Shown one piece after another: positions 22,869 to 31,241 of a DNA stretch of 64,000 nt; the first letter of the stretch is position 1, and every line of letters starts with the position of its first letter. Below the pieces are notes generated by a model that saw only the letters and a list, made by a program, of their open reading frames with translations, searched no databases and was not told where the DNA came from. The translations under genes and the position numbers were made by a program. Origin of the DNA: Nocardioides sp. InS609-2 (lineage in GTDB: Bacteria; Actinomycetota; Actinomycetes; Propionibacteriales; Nocardioidaceae); NCBI RefSeq assembly GCF_023208195.1, contig NZ_CP060034.1:4278001-4342000 (forward strand), read 5' to 3'.

Positions 22869-24434
22869 GTGTTCGTTCCGTTCAGTGTCACCGACTTCAT
22901 CCAGCGCGCCGAGACCGTGTACGCCGACCGCGTCGGTGTGGTCGACGAGCCGGACCAGCCGGCGGCGTCCCTCGGATCGCCGACGTACGGCGAGATCGCG
23001 AAGCTGGCCAGGCGCCAGGCCGCCAAGCTCGACGAGCTCGGTGTCGCCGTCGGCGAGCGGGTCGCGGTGGTGTCCCACAACAGCGCGCGGCTGCTCACGT
23101 CGTTCTTCGGTGTGGCCGGCTCCGGACGGGTGCTGGTGCCGGTCAACTTCCGGCTCCGGCCCGACGAGGTCTCCTACATCGTCGAGCACTCCGGCGCGAA
23201 GGTGCTGTACGTCGACCCCGAGCTCGACGAGGCGCTCGACGGGGTGAAGGCCGAGCACCGGTTCGTGCTGGGCAATGACGACGACCTCTACGCGGCCTCC
23301 CCGGATGACGGAGGTGTGGAGCCGGTTGCCTGGGAGGCCGACGAGAACGCCACCGCCTGCATCAACTACACCTCCGGCACGACCGCCCGACCCAAGGGCG
23401 TGCAGATCACCCACCGCAACATCTGGGTCAACGCCGTCACCTTCGCGATGCACTCCGCAGTGACCGACCGCGACGTCTACCTCCACACGCTGCCGATGTT
23501 CCACGCCAACGGCTGGGGCATGCCGTTCGCGATGACCGGGCTGGGTGTGAAACAGGTCGTGATCCGCAAGATCGACGGCGCCGAGATCCTGCGTCGCGTC
23601 GAGGAGCACGGCGTGACCGTCATGTGTGCCGCGCCGGCCGTCGCCGCCGCCGTACTCGATGCCGCCCAGGACTGGGACGGCGAGATCCCCGGCCGGGGCA
23701 AGGTGCGCATCATCATGGCCGGGGCACCGCCGCCGACGAAGACGGTCGTGCGCGTCGAGGAGGAGCTGGGCTGGGAGTTCATCCAGATCTACGGCCTCAC
23801 CGAGACCTCGCCGCTGCTGACGTTCAACCGCACCCGCGAGGAGTGGGACGACCTCAGCGCCGAGGAGCGGGCCCAGAGACTCGTCCGCGCGGGTGCTCCC
23901 GCTCTGGGCGTGACGCTGTCGACCTCGGAGCCCGACGCCGAGGGGGAGGGCGGCGGCGAGGTGCTGGCGCGCTCCAACGTCGTGCTCGAGGGCTACTGGG
24001 AGCAGCCCGAGGCGAGCGCGAAGGCCCTGGCCGACGGCTGGTTCCACACTGGCGACGGCGGCGTCATCGGTGACGACGGCTACCTCTCGATCAGCGACCG
24101 CAAGAAGGACGTCATCATCACCGGCGGCGAGAACGTCTCGTCGATCGAGGTGGAGGACGTGCTCTTCTCACACCCGGCCGTGTCCGAGGTCGCGGTGATC
24201 GGCGTACCCAGCGACAAGTGGGGCGAGACGATCATGGCGCTCGTCGTGCTGGCCGAGGGCCAGGAGGCCACCGAGGCCGAGCTGATCGCCTGGTGCAAGG
24301 ACAAGGCCGCGGGCTACAAGGCGCCCACGGTCGTCGAGTTCCGCGAGGAGCTCGCGCGCACCGCCACCGGCAAGCTGCAGAAGTTCAAGCTGCGCAAGCC
24401 CTACTGGGAAGGGCACGACCGCCAGGTCAACTAG
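22869..24434 (+). CDS. AMP-dependent acyl-CoA synthetase
   Basis: A 521-residue ANL-superfamily ligase. Motifs: NYTSGTTARPKGVQITHRN (about 165-183), HTLPMFHANGWG, QIYGLTETSPLLTFN (about 300), FHTGDGGVIGDDGYLSISDRKKDVIITGGENVSS, and the catalytic Lys in ELARTATGKLQKFKLR near the C-terminus. The motif set resembles the FadD-type/acetate- or medium-chain-like ligases; substrate unknown. Start: GTG at 22869, four nt after AGGAGG. A GTG 18 nt upstream would place the Shine-Dalgarno inside the gene. It is about 35% similar by eye in motif layout to the other synthetase at 20416, not a tandem copy. Confidence 0.88.
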   Translation: MFVPFSVTDFIQRAETVYADRVGVVDEPDQPAASLGSPTYGEIAKLARRQAAKLDELGVAVGERVAVVSHNSARLLTSFFGVAGSGRVLVPVNFRLRPDEVSYIVEHSGAKVLYVDPELDEALDGVKAEHRFVLGNDDDLYAASPDDGGVEPVAWEADENATACINYTSGTTARPKGVQITHRNIWVNAVTFAMHSAVTDRDVYLHTLPMFHANGWGMPFAMTGLGVKQVVIRKIDGAEILRRVEEHGVTVMCAAPAVAAAVLDAAQDWDGEIPGRGKVRIIMAGAPPPTKTVVRVEEELGWEFIQIYGLTETSPLLTFNRTREEWDDLSAEERAQRLVRAGAPALGVTLSTSEPDAEGEGGGEVLARSNVVLEGYWEQPEASAKALADGWFHTGDGGVIGDDGYLSISDRKKDVIITGGENVSSIEVEDVLFSHPAVSEVAVIGVPSDKWGETIMALVVLAEGQEATEAELIAWCKDKAAGYKAPTVVEFREELARTATGKLQKFKLRKPYWEGHDRQVN

Positions 24435-24438
24435 TCTG
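24433..24438 (+). promoter_or_regulatory. -10 box of leaderless Nif3-like gene promoter
   Basis: TAGTCT, 6 nt before the ATG at 24445, overlapping the stop region of the preceding gene. No Shine-Dalgarno is seen. Confidence 0.4.
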
Positions 24439-24444
24439 CGGGCC

Positions 24445-25563
24445 ATGCCAGCCCTCACAGACGTCGTAGATCTGGTCCACGGCTGGTATCCGCCCGCCAT
24501 TGCGGCCGAGTGGGACCGCGTCGGCCTCACGGTCGGTGACCCGACTGCTGACGTACGCCGCATCGTGCTGGCCGTCGATCCGGTGCAGGCGATCGCGCGC
24601 GAGGCGATCGATGCGCGCGCCGACCTGCTGATCACCCATCACCCGTTGCTCTTGCGCGGGGTCTCGACCGTGGCCGCGACCACGCCGAAGGGGCGCGTCG
24701 TGCACGAACTGATCGCGGCCGGCTGCGGTCTGCTCACCGCGCACACCAACGCCGACGCCCCGGCTGGTGGCGTCTCGGAATCGCTGGCGTTGGCGCTGGG
24801 ATTGACCGACCTGCGGCCGCTGGTGCCGTATCCGACCGAGCGGCTGGTCAAGCTGACGACCTACGTGCCGGCCGGAGACGCCGAGGCCATGCGCTCGGCG
24901 CTCGCCGCGGCGGGCGCGGGCAGGATCGGCGACTACGACTCGGCGTCGTTCAGCTCTCCGGGGGAGGGCCGGTTCCGGCCCCTGGCAGGCGCCCGGCCCG
25001 CCATCGGGTCGGTCGGCCGCTTCGAGGTCGTCGACGAGGTACGTATCGAGGCCGTGCTGCCGATGGCTGCCCGGCAGGCCGTGGTGGCCGCGTTGCTGGA
25101 GGCACACCCCTACGAGACCCCGGCGTACGACGTCGTGGAGGTCGTCGGCGAGCCGGCCGCCGACTCGGGTGCCGGCCGGGTGGGCCGGATCGAGGCGGTG
25201 TCGTTGACCGACTTCGCCGCGTCGGTGGCGCACGCACTGCCTCGCACGGCCCACGGTGTCCGGGTCTCGGGAGGGCGCGACGACCGCATCGAGACGGTCG
25301 CCGTACTCGGTGGAGCCGGCGACGACCACCTCGACGACGCGCGTCTTCAGGACGTCGATGCCTACGTCACGAGCGACCTGCGACACCATCCGGCGTCGGA
25401 GTTCCGCGAGCACGGGGGGCCGGCTCTGCTCGACATCTCCCACTGGGCAGCGGAGTGGACCTGGTTGCCGGTGCTCCGGGCGAAGCTGGCGGAGTCGCTG
25501 GGGGATACGGTGGAGGTCATCGTGAGCACGACGTGCACCGATCCCTGGGACTTCCGGGCCTGA
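24445..25563 (+). CDS. Nif3-like dinuclear metal center protein
   Basis: A 372-residue Nif3/YbgI (DUF34) family protein. Family metal-ligand motifs are visible: ITHHPLLLRG (about 72), AHTNADAP (about 100), and the C-terminal pair around DISHWAAEW. A central insertion (about 125-240, including HPYETPAYDVVEVVG) is the PII-like domain seen in longer members. The biochemical activity is not settled; the fold binds two metal ions and has been linked to GTP cyclohydrolase-like and metal-chaperone roles. It starts 10 nt after the acyl-CoA synthetase, and the zinc-ribbon gene follows in the same direction, a pairing common in actinobacteria. Confidence 0.9.
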   Translation: MPALTDVVDLVHGWYPPAIAAEWDRVGLTVGDPTADVRRIVLAVDPVQAIAREAIDARADLLITHHPLLLRGVSTVAATTPKGRVVHELIAAGCGLLTAHTNADAPAGGVSESLALALGLTDLRPLVPYPTERLVKLTTYVPAGDAEAMRSALAAAGAGRIGDYDSASFSSPGEGRFRPLAGARPAIGSVGRFEVVDEVRIEAVLPMAARQAVVAALLEAHPYETPAYDVVEVVGEPAADSGAGRVGRIEAVSLTDFAASVAHALPRTAHGVRVSGGRDDRIETVAVLGGAGDDHLDDARLQDVDAYVTSDLRHHPASEFREHGGPALLDISHWAAEWTWLPVLRAKLAESLGDTVEVIVSTTCTDPWDFRA

Positions 25564-25596
25564 CCCCGTCAGTCCGCCGCCGACAAGGAGCCGACG

Positions 25597-26340
25597 CTGA
25601 AAGCCGATCCGTTCGCCCAACTCAAGCTTCTCGACGTGCAGGAGCTCGATGCCCACGCCGACCAGCTGCGCCACCAGCGGGCATCGCTGCCCGAACTGGC
25701 CGAGATCGCCTCGCTGAACCAGAGCCGTGCCGAGCTGCTCGACCGGCAACGTGACGCACAGATCATGGTCGACGACCTGTCGGTCGACCAGGCCAAGGCC
25801 GATGCCGACGTCGAGCAGGTGAAGGCCCGGCGCAAGCGTGACCGCGAGCGGATGGACCAGGGGCTGATCACCAACCCCAAGGACCTCTCCCGCATGCAGC
25901 AGGAGCTGGTCTCCCTCGAGCGCCGCATCGCGTCGCTCGAGGACACCGAGATCGAGATCATGGAGAAGCTCGAGGAGGCGCAGGCCGGCCTCGACTCGAT
26001 GACCTCGCAGGTGTCCGCCACCGACGTGCGCCTGGCCGATCTCGTCCACAGCCGCGACGAGAAGACCGCCGCCATCGATGCCGACCTGGCCGGCATCGAG
26101 GCCGAACGCGTGCCGACGATCGTTGACCTGCCCGCCGACCTGCTGGCGCTCTACGACAAGCTGCGGGCGAGCAAGAACGGCGTGGGTGCGGCCCTCTTGC
26201 GGGCACGCCAGTGCAGCGGCTGCATGCTCAACATCGACAACGCCGAGCTGGCCGTGATCAAGGCAGCGCCGAGCGACGAGGTCATCCGCTGCGAGGAGTG
26301 CTCGCGCATCCTGGTGCGCACCGGCGAGTCCGGTCTCTGA
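25597..26340 (+). CDS. Coiled-coil zinc-ribbon protein (C4-type), probable CTG start
   Basis: A 247-residue protein. Residues 1 to about 190 are a long coiled coil (heptad-rich from LKADPFAQLKLLDVQELDA onward). The C-terminal zinc ribbon carries CSGC (about 206-209) and CEEC (about 231-234). The family start (KADPFAQLKLLDVQELD) lies upstream of the first GTG (25636). The codon opening it is CTG at 25597, with AAGGAG 7 nt before it, and the in-frame stop of the Nif3 gene at 25561 excludes other starts. It is therefore a likely CTG initiation. Homologues sit beside Nif3-like genes. Role unknown; nucleic-acid binding is plausible. Confidence 0.88.
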   Translation: MKADPFAQLKLLDVQELDAHADQLRHQRASLPELAEIASLNQSRAELLDRQRDAQIMVDDLSVDQAKADADVEQVKARRKRDRERMDQGLITNPKDLSRMQQELVSLERRIASLEDTEIEIMEKLEEAQAGLDSMTSQVSATDVRLADLVHSRDEKTAAIDADLAGIEAERVPTIVDLPADLLALYDKLRASKNGVGAALLRARQCSGCMLNIDNAELAVIKAAPSDEVIRCEECSRILVRTGESGL

Positions 26341-26343
26341 TCC

Positions 26344-27114
26344 TCAGAGATCGCTGACGATCACGTCGAGGCGGGTGCCGGTGCGCTCGGCCGTCGCCTC
26401 GACGTGCCAGCCGAGGTCCTCGAGCACCCGCGCCAGCGCGGCTGGGGTGCCCGGGTTGCGGCCGTCCTCCAGCAGCGCCCGGACGATCCGTCCCTTCGTG
26501 GCCTTGTTGAAGTGGCTGACCACGCTGCGCTTTCCGTCGGTCTCGTGCAGCACCCGCACGGTCGCCGTCCTCCGCGCCAGCTCGACAGGTGGACGCCAGA
26601 ACGCGGCGTACGACGTGGAGCGGAGGTCGACGAGCAGGCCGGTGCCGAGCGCGTCGACGATCGCCGGTCCCAGCTCGGCACGCCACACGCCGGCGACGGA
26701 GCCGACGCCGGGCAGGCTGACATCGCCGGAGAGCCGGTAGGCGGGGATCCGGTCGCCGGGGCGCACGAGTCCGAACAGCGACGAGACGACGGCCACTCGG
26801 CTGGTCGCCCGGCGACGGGCGGCGGGGGAGAGGTCGGCGAATGCCAGGGCGTCGTACAGGACGCCGGTGTAGATCGCGTCGGCCCGTGCGGTGGGCGAGG
26901 TGCGCACCCGGGCGTTGAGTGCCACGAGATCGGTCTGGGTGCCACCGATGCCCAGCACCTGGGCGGCGTCGGGCTGCTCGCTCAGCCGCTCCAGGGCTGT
27001 GACGAGGCGCTCGCGGGCGTCGGTGAGGACGGGCGAGCCCATGGACGACAAGACGAGCGGCTTGCCGCGTCGCGGCGCGGTCTTGCCCTCACTCGGTGGC
27101 AGCAGTATCAGCAC
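26344..27114 (-). CDS. yaaA: Peroxide stress protein YaaA (DUF328)
   Basis: A 256-residue YaaA/UPF0246 family protein. It opens with LILLPPSEGKTAP and has the conserved core YTGVLYDALAF, RVAVVSSLFGLVRPGDRIPAYRLS and the C-terminal VSHFNKATKGRIVRALL. In E. coli YaaA limits iron-driven damage under peroxide stress. I chose the GTG at 27114: the family begins here and a TAGCCT -10 lies 7 nt upstream. It ends 3 nt from the convergent zinc-ribbon gene and is divergent from the RNB gene across 24 bp. Confidence 0.9.
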   Translation of the reverse strand: MLILLPPSEGKTAPRRGKPLVLSSMGSPVLTDARERLVTALERLSEQPDAAQVLGIGGTQTDLVALNARVRTSPTARADAIYTGVLYDALAFADLSPAARRRATSRVAVVSSLFGLVRPGDRIPAYRLSGDVSLPGVGSVAGVWRAELGPAIVDALGTGLLVDLRSTSYAAFWRPPVELARRTATVRVLHETDGKRSVVSHFNKATKGRIVRALLEDGRNPGTPAALARVLEDLGWHVEATAERTGTRLDVIVSDL

Positions 27115-27121
27115 GCGGGCA

Positions 27122-27131
27122 AGGCTAAGGT
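27122..27131. promoter_or_regulatory. Overlapping divergent -10 boxes (yaaA / RNB gene)
   Basis: AGGCTAAGGT holds TAAGGT on the plus strand (27126-27131) and TAGCCT on the minus strand (27127-27122), sharing the central TA. Each lies 7 nt before its start codon (ATG 27139 and GTG 27114). Both transcripts would be leaderless. Confidence 0.5.
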
Positions 27132-27138
27132 GCTGGGC

Positions 27139-28587
27139 ATGTCGAGCAACCGCGTGGTGAGCGTCCGGACGACCGATGACGGCGTGGGGGCCCAGGAGAT
27201 GCGCGACGGGATCGCCGCCATCCAGGCCGAGATGAAGCTGCCGACGGAGTTCCCGGCCGACGTCGAGAAGGCCGCTGCCGAGGCTGCCGCCGACCCGCGC
27301 CTGCCCGAGCTCGACCGGACCGACCTCGAGTTCGTGACCATCGACCCGCCATCGTCGATGGACCTGGACCAGGCGCTGCACCTCGAGCGCGACGGCGACG
27401 GCTACGTCGTGCACTACGCGATCGCCGACCTGGCGGCGTTCATCACGCCCGGCGACGCGGTCGACGTGGAGGCCAACCACCGCGGCGAGACGCTCTACGG
27501 TGCCGACTCGAAGATTCCTCTGCACCCGAAGTCCATCTCCGAGGATGCCGGCTCGCTGCTGCCCGACCAGGTGCGTCCCGCCCTCCTGTGGACGATCAAG
27601 GTCGACTCCACGGGCGAGGGCACCGACGTGGGGGTTGAGCGGGCGCTGGTGAGGTCGCGCGCGAAGCTCGACTACGCCGGCGTGCAGAAGCAGATCGATG
27701 ACGGCACGGCCGACGAGGTGTTCGTGCTGCTCAAGGAGGTCGGTGAGCTGCGGCTGGCGCGCGAAGCGGCCCGCGGCGGGGTGTCCCTGCCGCTGCGCGA
27801 GCAGGAGATCGTCATCGACGACGACCAGTGGCGGCTGGAGTTCCGCGACCTGCTGCCGGTCGAGAGCTGGAACGCCCAGATCTCGCTCCTCACCGGCTTC
27901 GCCGCCGCGTCGCTGATGGTCTACGCCCGGGTCGGACTGCTGCGCACGCTGCCGCCGGCCGACCCGCGGGACATCCAGCGCCTGCACCGCACGGCCCGGG
28001 CGCTGCACATCGAGTGGCCGTCCGAGCAGCCCTACCCCGACTTCATCCGCTCGCTGAACCCCAACGAGCCGTCGCACGCCGCCATGATCGTTTCCTGCAC
28101 GCGGCTGCTGCGCGGGAGCGGGTACGTCGGCTTCAACGGCGAGCTGCCAGAGCAGCCCCTGCACGCCGCGCTGGCGTCGGAGTACGCCCACGTCACCGCG
28201 CCGCTGCGCCGTCTCGTCGACCGCTACGCCGGCGAGATCTGCCTGGCGCTGTGTGCCGGCGACGAGGTGCCGGGCTGGGTGCTCGCGAAGCTCGGCGAGC
28301 TGCCAGACACGATGCGCGACTCCGGCAGGCGGGCCAACCAGTACGAGAACGCGATCATCAACCTTGCCGAGGCGCACGTCCTCGCCGACCGGGTGGGTGA
28401 GACGTTCAACGCCGTGGTCATCGAGCTCGACGAGAAGGACGACAGCCACGGCGACGTGACCGTCCAGGACCCCGCCATCGAGGCGCCCGTCAACGGCGCC
28501 GGCCGGTTGCCGCTGGGGGAGGACGTGCAGGTCACGCTCGCCAGGGCCGACGTACACACGCGTTCGGTGGCGTTCACGCTCTCCTGA
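27139..28587 (+). CDS. RNB-domain ribonuclease (RNase II/R family)
   Basis: A 482-residue 3'-5' exoribonuclease-like protein. The RNB core is clear from FVTIDPPSSMDLDQALHLERDGDGYVVHYAIADLAAFI (about 65-105), which holds the Asp cluster that binds Mg2+ in RNase II/R. It continues through IPLHPKSISEDAGSLLPDQVRPAL to HVTAPLRRLVDRYAGEI (about 350). Cold-shock and S1 domains are not obvious, so it is shorter than E. coli RNase R. The ATG at 27139 is well placed behind a TAAGGT -10 box. Confidence 0.9.
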   Translation: MSSNRVVSVRTTDDGVGAQEMRDGIAAIQAEMKLPTEFPADVEKAAAEAAADPRLPELDRTDLEFVTIDPPSSMDLDQALHLERDGDGYVVHYAIADLAAFITPGDAVDVEANHRGETLYGADSKIPLHPKSISEDAGSLLPDQVRPALLWTIKVDSTGEGTDVGVERALVRSRAKLDYAGVQKQIDDGTADEVFVLLKEVGELRLAREAARGGVSLPLREQEIVIDDDQWRLEFRDLLPVESWNAQISLLTGFAAASLMVYARVGLLRTLPPADPRDIQRLHRTARALHIEWPSEQPYPDFIRSLNPNEPSHAAMIVSCTRLLRGSGYVGFNGELPEQPLHAALASEYAHVTAPLRRLVDRYAGEICLALCAGDEVPGWVLAKLGELPDTMRDSGRRANQYENAIINLAEAHVLADRVGETFNAVVIELDEKDDSHGDVTVQDPAIEAPVNGAGRLPLGEDVQVTLARADVHTRSVAFTLS

Positions 28588-28851
28588 GCCGAGCTCCGGT
28601 CTCAGTCGTGCACCGGTGCACAAATAATCAACCAAATCACACTAGATTCATTTGGATGAAGCAAATCCGGATGCTCGCCTGTTACGAATGACTTCTGACA
28701 CACCCGCCGGATGGTGCACGCAGTCCCGCTGACTAGGAGCGGAGCCCATCCGGCTCGGCCGACAGGCTCCGCCTGTTCGTCGGCTCGCCAGACACCAATC
28801 GTCCGGCGGGTTCCGAGAAGGTGCACGCAACGCATATGCGAAGGAGTCACA
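28588..28851. other. Intergenic region with palindrome before ferritin-like gene
   Basis: A 264-nt gap, partly AT-rich. GTGCACCGGTGCAC at 28608-28621 is a perfect 14-bp palindrome. TTCAT-TTGG-ATGAA (about 28647-28660) is a smaller inverted repeat, and TAGATT (28643-28648) is a -10 candidate for the downstream gene. No coding content is seen. Confidence 0.5.
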
Positions 28852-29775
28852 ATGTTCGGAAAGACTGTTGTACGAGACATGATCAGCCGTAGTGCCGAGA
28901 ACGAGACCGACCGCCGACTGTTCCTGAAGTCGGCGGGCGTCGCGGGTCTCGGTGTCGTCGGTGCTGGTGCCCTCACCGGCATGGGCACCGTCGCTGCCGA
29001 GGCTGCTCCGGTCAGCGACGGGGCGATTCTCAACTTCGCCCTGAACCTGGAGTACCTCGAGGCGGAGTTCTATCAGTACGCCGCCTACGGCGTCGGCCTC
29101 AGGGACAAGCTCACCACGGGCAAGGGCAAGCGCGGAGGCGTGACCGGTGGCCGCCAGGTCCCGTTCAAGACCCCCGCCATCGCCAACTATGCCCGTGAGA
29201 TCGCCGCGGACGAGCTCGACCACGTCGCGTTCCTGCGTAAGGCACTCGGCGGTGCCAAGGTTTCTCGTCCGGCGATCGACATCCAGGGCAGCTTCACCGC
29301 CGCCGCCACCGCTGCTGGGCTGATCAAGCCCGGCCAGACGTTCGACCCGTACGCCAACGAGAACAACTTCCTCCTGGCCGCGTTCATCTTCGAGGACGTC
29401 GGTGTCACGGCCTACAAGGGCGCTGCCCCGCTAATCCAGAACAAGACCTACCTGGGGGCGGCGGCCGGCATCCTGGCGGTCGAGGCTTACCACGCCGCCA
29501 TCATCCGCACGGCGCTGTACGGCAAGGGTCTGCAGACCGCTGCGGAAGCGATCTCGGATGCTCGTGACAGCCTCGACGGCAAGAGGAACCTCGACCAGGG
29601 CATTGGCGGTACGTCGTACTCCAACCTGGTGCCGACGGACAAGAACGGCATTGCGTTCAGCCGTACGCCGGCTCGGGTGCTCAACATTGTGTACCTGAAC
29701 CCGAAGAGGACCAGGAGGGGCGGCTTCTTCCCCAAGGGCGTCAACGGTGCCATCAACACCAGTGGCGGCAGCTGA
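28852..29775 (+). CDS. Tat-exported ferritin-like protein (desiccation-related, Ferritin_2)
   Basis: A 307-residue protein. A twin-arginine signal is visible at residues 20-50 (DRRLFLKSAGVAGLGVVGAG, then AEAAP). The mature part begins AILNFALNLEYLEAEFYQYAAYG, the Ferritin_2 / desiccation-related PCC13-62 type helix with ExxxxEAEFY ligands. A second ligand helix is around AREIAADELDHVAFLR. The fold is a four-helix ferritin-like bundle; metal binding is likely, storage unproven. Start: ATG 28852, with AAGGAG 5 nt before. Two strong hairpins follow the gene, so it is monocistronic. Export makes an extracytoplasmic stress or metal role likely. Confidence 0.88.
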   Translation: MFGKTVVRDMISRSAENETDRRLFLKSAGVAGLGVVGAGALTGMGTVAAEAAPVSDGAILNFALNLEYLEAEFYQYAAYGVGLRDKLTTGKGKRGGVTGGRQVPFKTPAIANYAREIAADELDHVAFLRKALGGAKVSRPAIDIQGSFTAAATAAGLIKPGQTFDPYANENNFLLAAFIFEDVGVTAYKGAAPLIQNKTYLGAAAGILAVEAYHAAIIRTALYGKGLQTAAEAISDARDSLDGKRNLDQGIGGTSYSNLVPTDKNGIAFSRTPARVLNIVYLNPKRTRRGGFFPKGVNGAINTSGGS

Positions 29776-29788
29776 GCCACGGACCATG

Positions 29789-29817
29789 GCGGTCGAACCG
29801 GTTCCTGGTTCGACCGC
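29789..29817 (+). terminator. Terminator 1 after ferritin-like gene
   Basis: Perfect 11-bp stem GCGGTCGAACC (29789-29799) / GGTTCGACCGC (29807-29817) with a 7-nt loop, 13 nt after the stop codon. Confidence 0.75.
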
Positions 29818-29837
29818 TCCGGTCTGAAGTTACGCCT

Positions 29838-29873
29838 CGTGCGGGGGACCGACTGCGGTCGGTCCCCCGCACG
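29838..29873 (+). terminator. Terminator 2 after ferritin-like gene
   Basis: Perfect 16-bp stem from CGTGCGGGGG (29838) to CCCCCGCACG (ending 29873) with a TGCG loop. It ends 10 nt before the mntH -10 candidate TAGGAT (29883-29888), so the stem covers the mntH -35 region. Confidence 0.75.
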
Positions 29874-29882
29874 GAAGCCACG

Positions 29883-29888
29883 TAGGAT
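29883..29888 (+). promoter_or_regulatory. -10 candidate for mntH
   Basis: TAGGAT, 33 nt before the mntH start. Its -35 region falls inside the preceding terminator stem. No manganese riboswitch or DtxR-type box is apparent in the short leader. Confidence 0.35.
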
Positions 29889-29921
29889 CCACTGAACACA
29901 TCCATCCCCATCGGAGACGCG

Positions 29922-31241
29922 ATGTTCCAGACCCGCCGCTATGCACCCAGTCCGCGCCGCCACGGTGCCGCTGTGCCCATTGCGCCCGAGCTCCTGACAT
30001 CGTCGCTGACCGACCGCGAGGCCGACTTACCCCCGTCTCCCGGCCCGCGCCGTACCCGTCAGTTGTGGCCCCTGCTCGGCCCCGCCTTCGTCACCGCGAT
30101 CGCGTACGTCGACCCCGGCAACTTCGCGACCAACATCACCGCCGGCTCCACCTACGGCTACCTGCTGGTCTGGGTGATCATCGTCAGCAACCTGATGGCG
30201 ATGCTGATCCAGTACCTCTCCGCCAAGGCCGGTGTGGCCACCGGCAAGAGCCTGCCGGCGCTGTGCCGGGACAACCTGCCACGCCCGATGGTGCGCGGAC
30301 TGTGGGTCCAGGCCGAGCTGGTCGCCATCGCGACCGACCTGGCCGAGGTCGTCGGTGGCGCCCTCGCCCTCAAACTGCTGTTCGACCTACCGCTGCTGGT
30401 CGGCGGCACCATCACGGCCGTCGTGGCGTTCGCGCTGCTCGGCCTCAAGTCCCGCGGACATCGGCCCTTCGAAGCGGTGATCACAGGTCTGCTGGGCGTG
30501 ATCCTGATGGGCTTCGTCTACGACATCGCCATCAGCGGTGTCGACTCGATGGCCGTCCTGGACGGCACGATGCCGCGCTTCGCCGGCACCGACAGCATCC
30601 TGATCGCCGCCGGCATGCTCGGCGCGACGGTCATGCCGCATGCGATCTACCTGCACGGTGCGCTGACGAGCGAGCGATTCCGCCCTCGCACCGAGCCCGA
30701 GCGCCGTACGGTCATGCGCAGCCAGCGCATCGACGTCGTCGCCGCCATGAGCATCGCCGGCCTGATGAACCTCTCGCTCCTCCTTATCGCCGCCTCGGCA
30801 CTCTCGGGCCAGAACATCGACTCGATCGAGGGCGCCTACGCCGGCCTCAACACCAACCTCGGCCCGGCCTCTGGTCTGCTGTTCGCCCTCGGCCTGCTGG
30901 CGTCGGGCTTCGCCTCCTCGAGCGTCGGCACGCTGTCGGGCCAGATCGTGATGGAGGGCTTCCTGCGTCGCCGGATCCCGCTGACCGTACGACGCCTGGT
31001 CACGCTGCTCCCGGCGCTGATCATCATCGGTGTCGGCGTCGACCCGACGCGCGCGCTGGTGCTCTCGCAGGTGGTGCTGTCGTTCGGCATCCCGTTCGCG
31101 CTGGTCCCGCTGATCTGGTTCACGCGCCGCAGCGACCTGATGGGCTCGCTCGTCAACCGCCGCACCACCACCATCGCTGGTGCGATCGTCGCGGCGATGA
31201 TCATCGCGCTGAACGCCGTGCTGCTCGTGCAGCTGGCATGA
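29922..31241 (+). CDS. mntH: NRAMP-family divalent metal (Mn2+/Fe2+) transporter
   Basis: A 439-residue proton-coupled metal importer with about 11 membrane helices. Helix 1 carries the metal-binding DPGN motif (AIAYVDPGNFATN, about residues 60-72). Helix 6 carries MPHAIYLHG (about 238), the second ligand motif. The 45-residue N-terminus is cytosolic. The ATG at 29922 is preceded by CGGAGA. Its 3' end overlaps by 41 bp the convergent end of the iron-operon acyltransferase fusion gene, so read-through from either side would make antisense RNA. Confidence 0.93.
   Translation: MFQTRRYAPSPRRHGAAVPIAPELLTSSLTDREADLPPSPGPRRTRQLWPLLGPAFVTAIAYVDPGNFATNITAGSTYGYLLVWVIIVSNLMAMLIQYLSAKAGVATGKSLPALCRDNLPRPMVRGLWVQAELVAIATDLAEVVGGALALKLLFDLPLLVGGTITAVVAFALLGLKSRGHRPFEAVITGLLGVILMGFVYDIAISGVDSMAVLDGTMPRFAGTDSILIAAGMLGATVMPHAIYLHGALTSERFRPRTEPERRTVMRSQRIDVVAAMSIAGLMNLSLLLIAASALSGQNIDSIEGAYAGLNTNLGPASGLLFALGLLASGFASSSVGTLSGQIVMEGFLRRRIPLTVRRLVTLLPALIIIGVGVDPTRALVLSQVVLSFGIPFALVPLIWFTRRSDLMGSLVNRRTTTIAGAIVAAMIIALNAVLLVQLA

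Noticed and set aside
26404..27138. N-terminal extension of the RNB protein
   Set aside because: It is antisense to yaaA, which has clear family motifs; the start at 27139 fits promoter and family.
29874..29921. Manganese riboswitch (yybP-ykoY) before mntH
   Set aside because: The leader is only about 30 nt; no such fold is possible.
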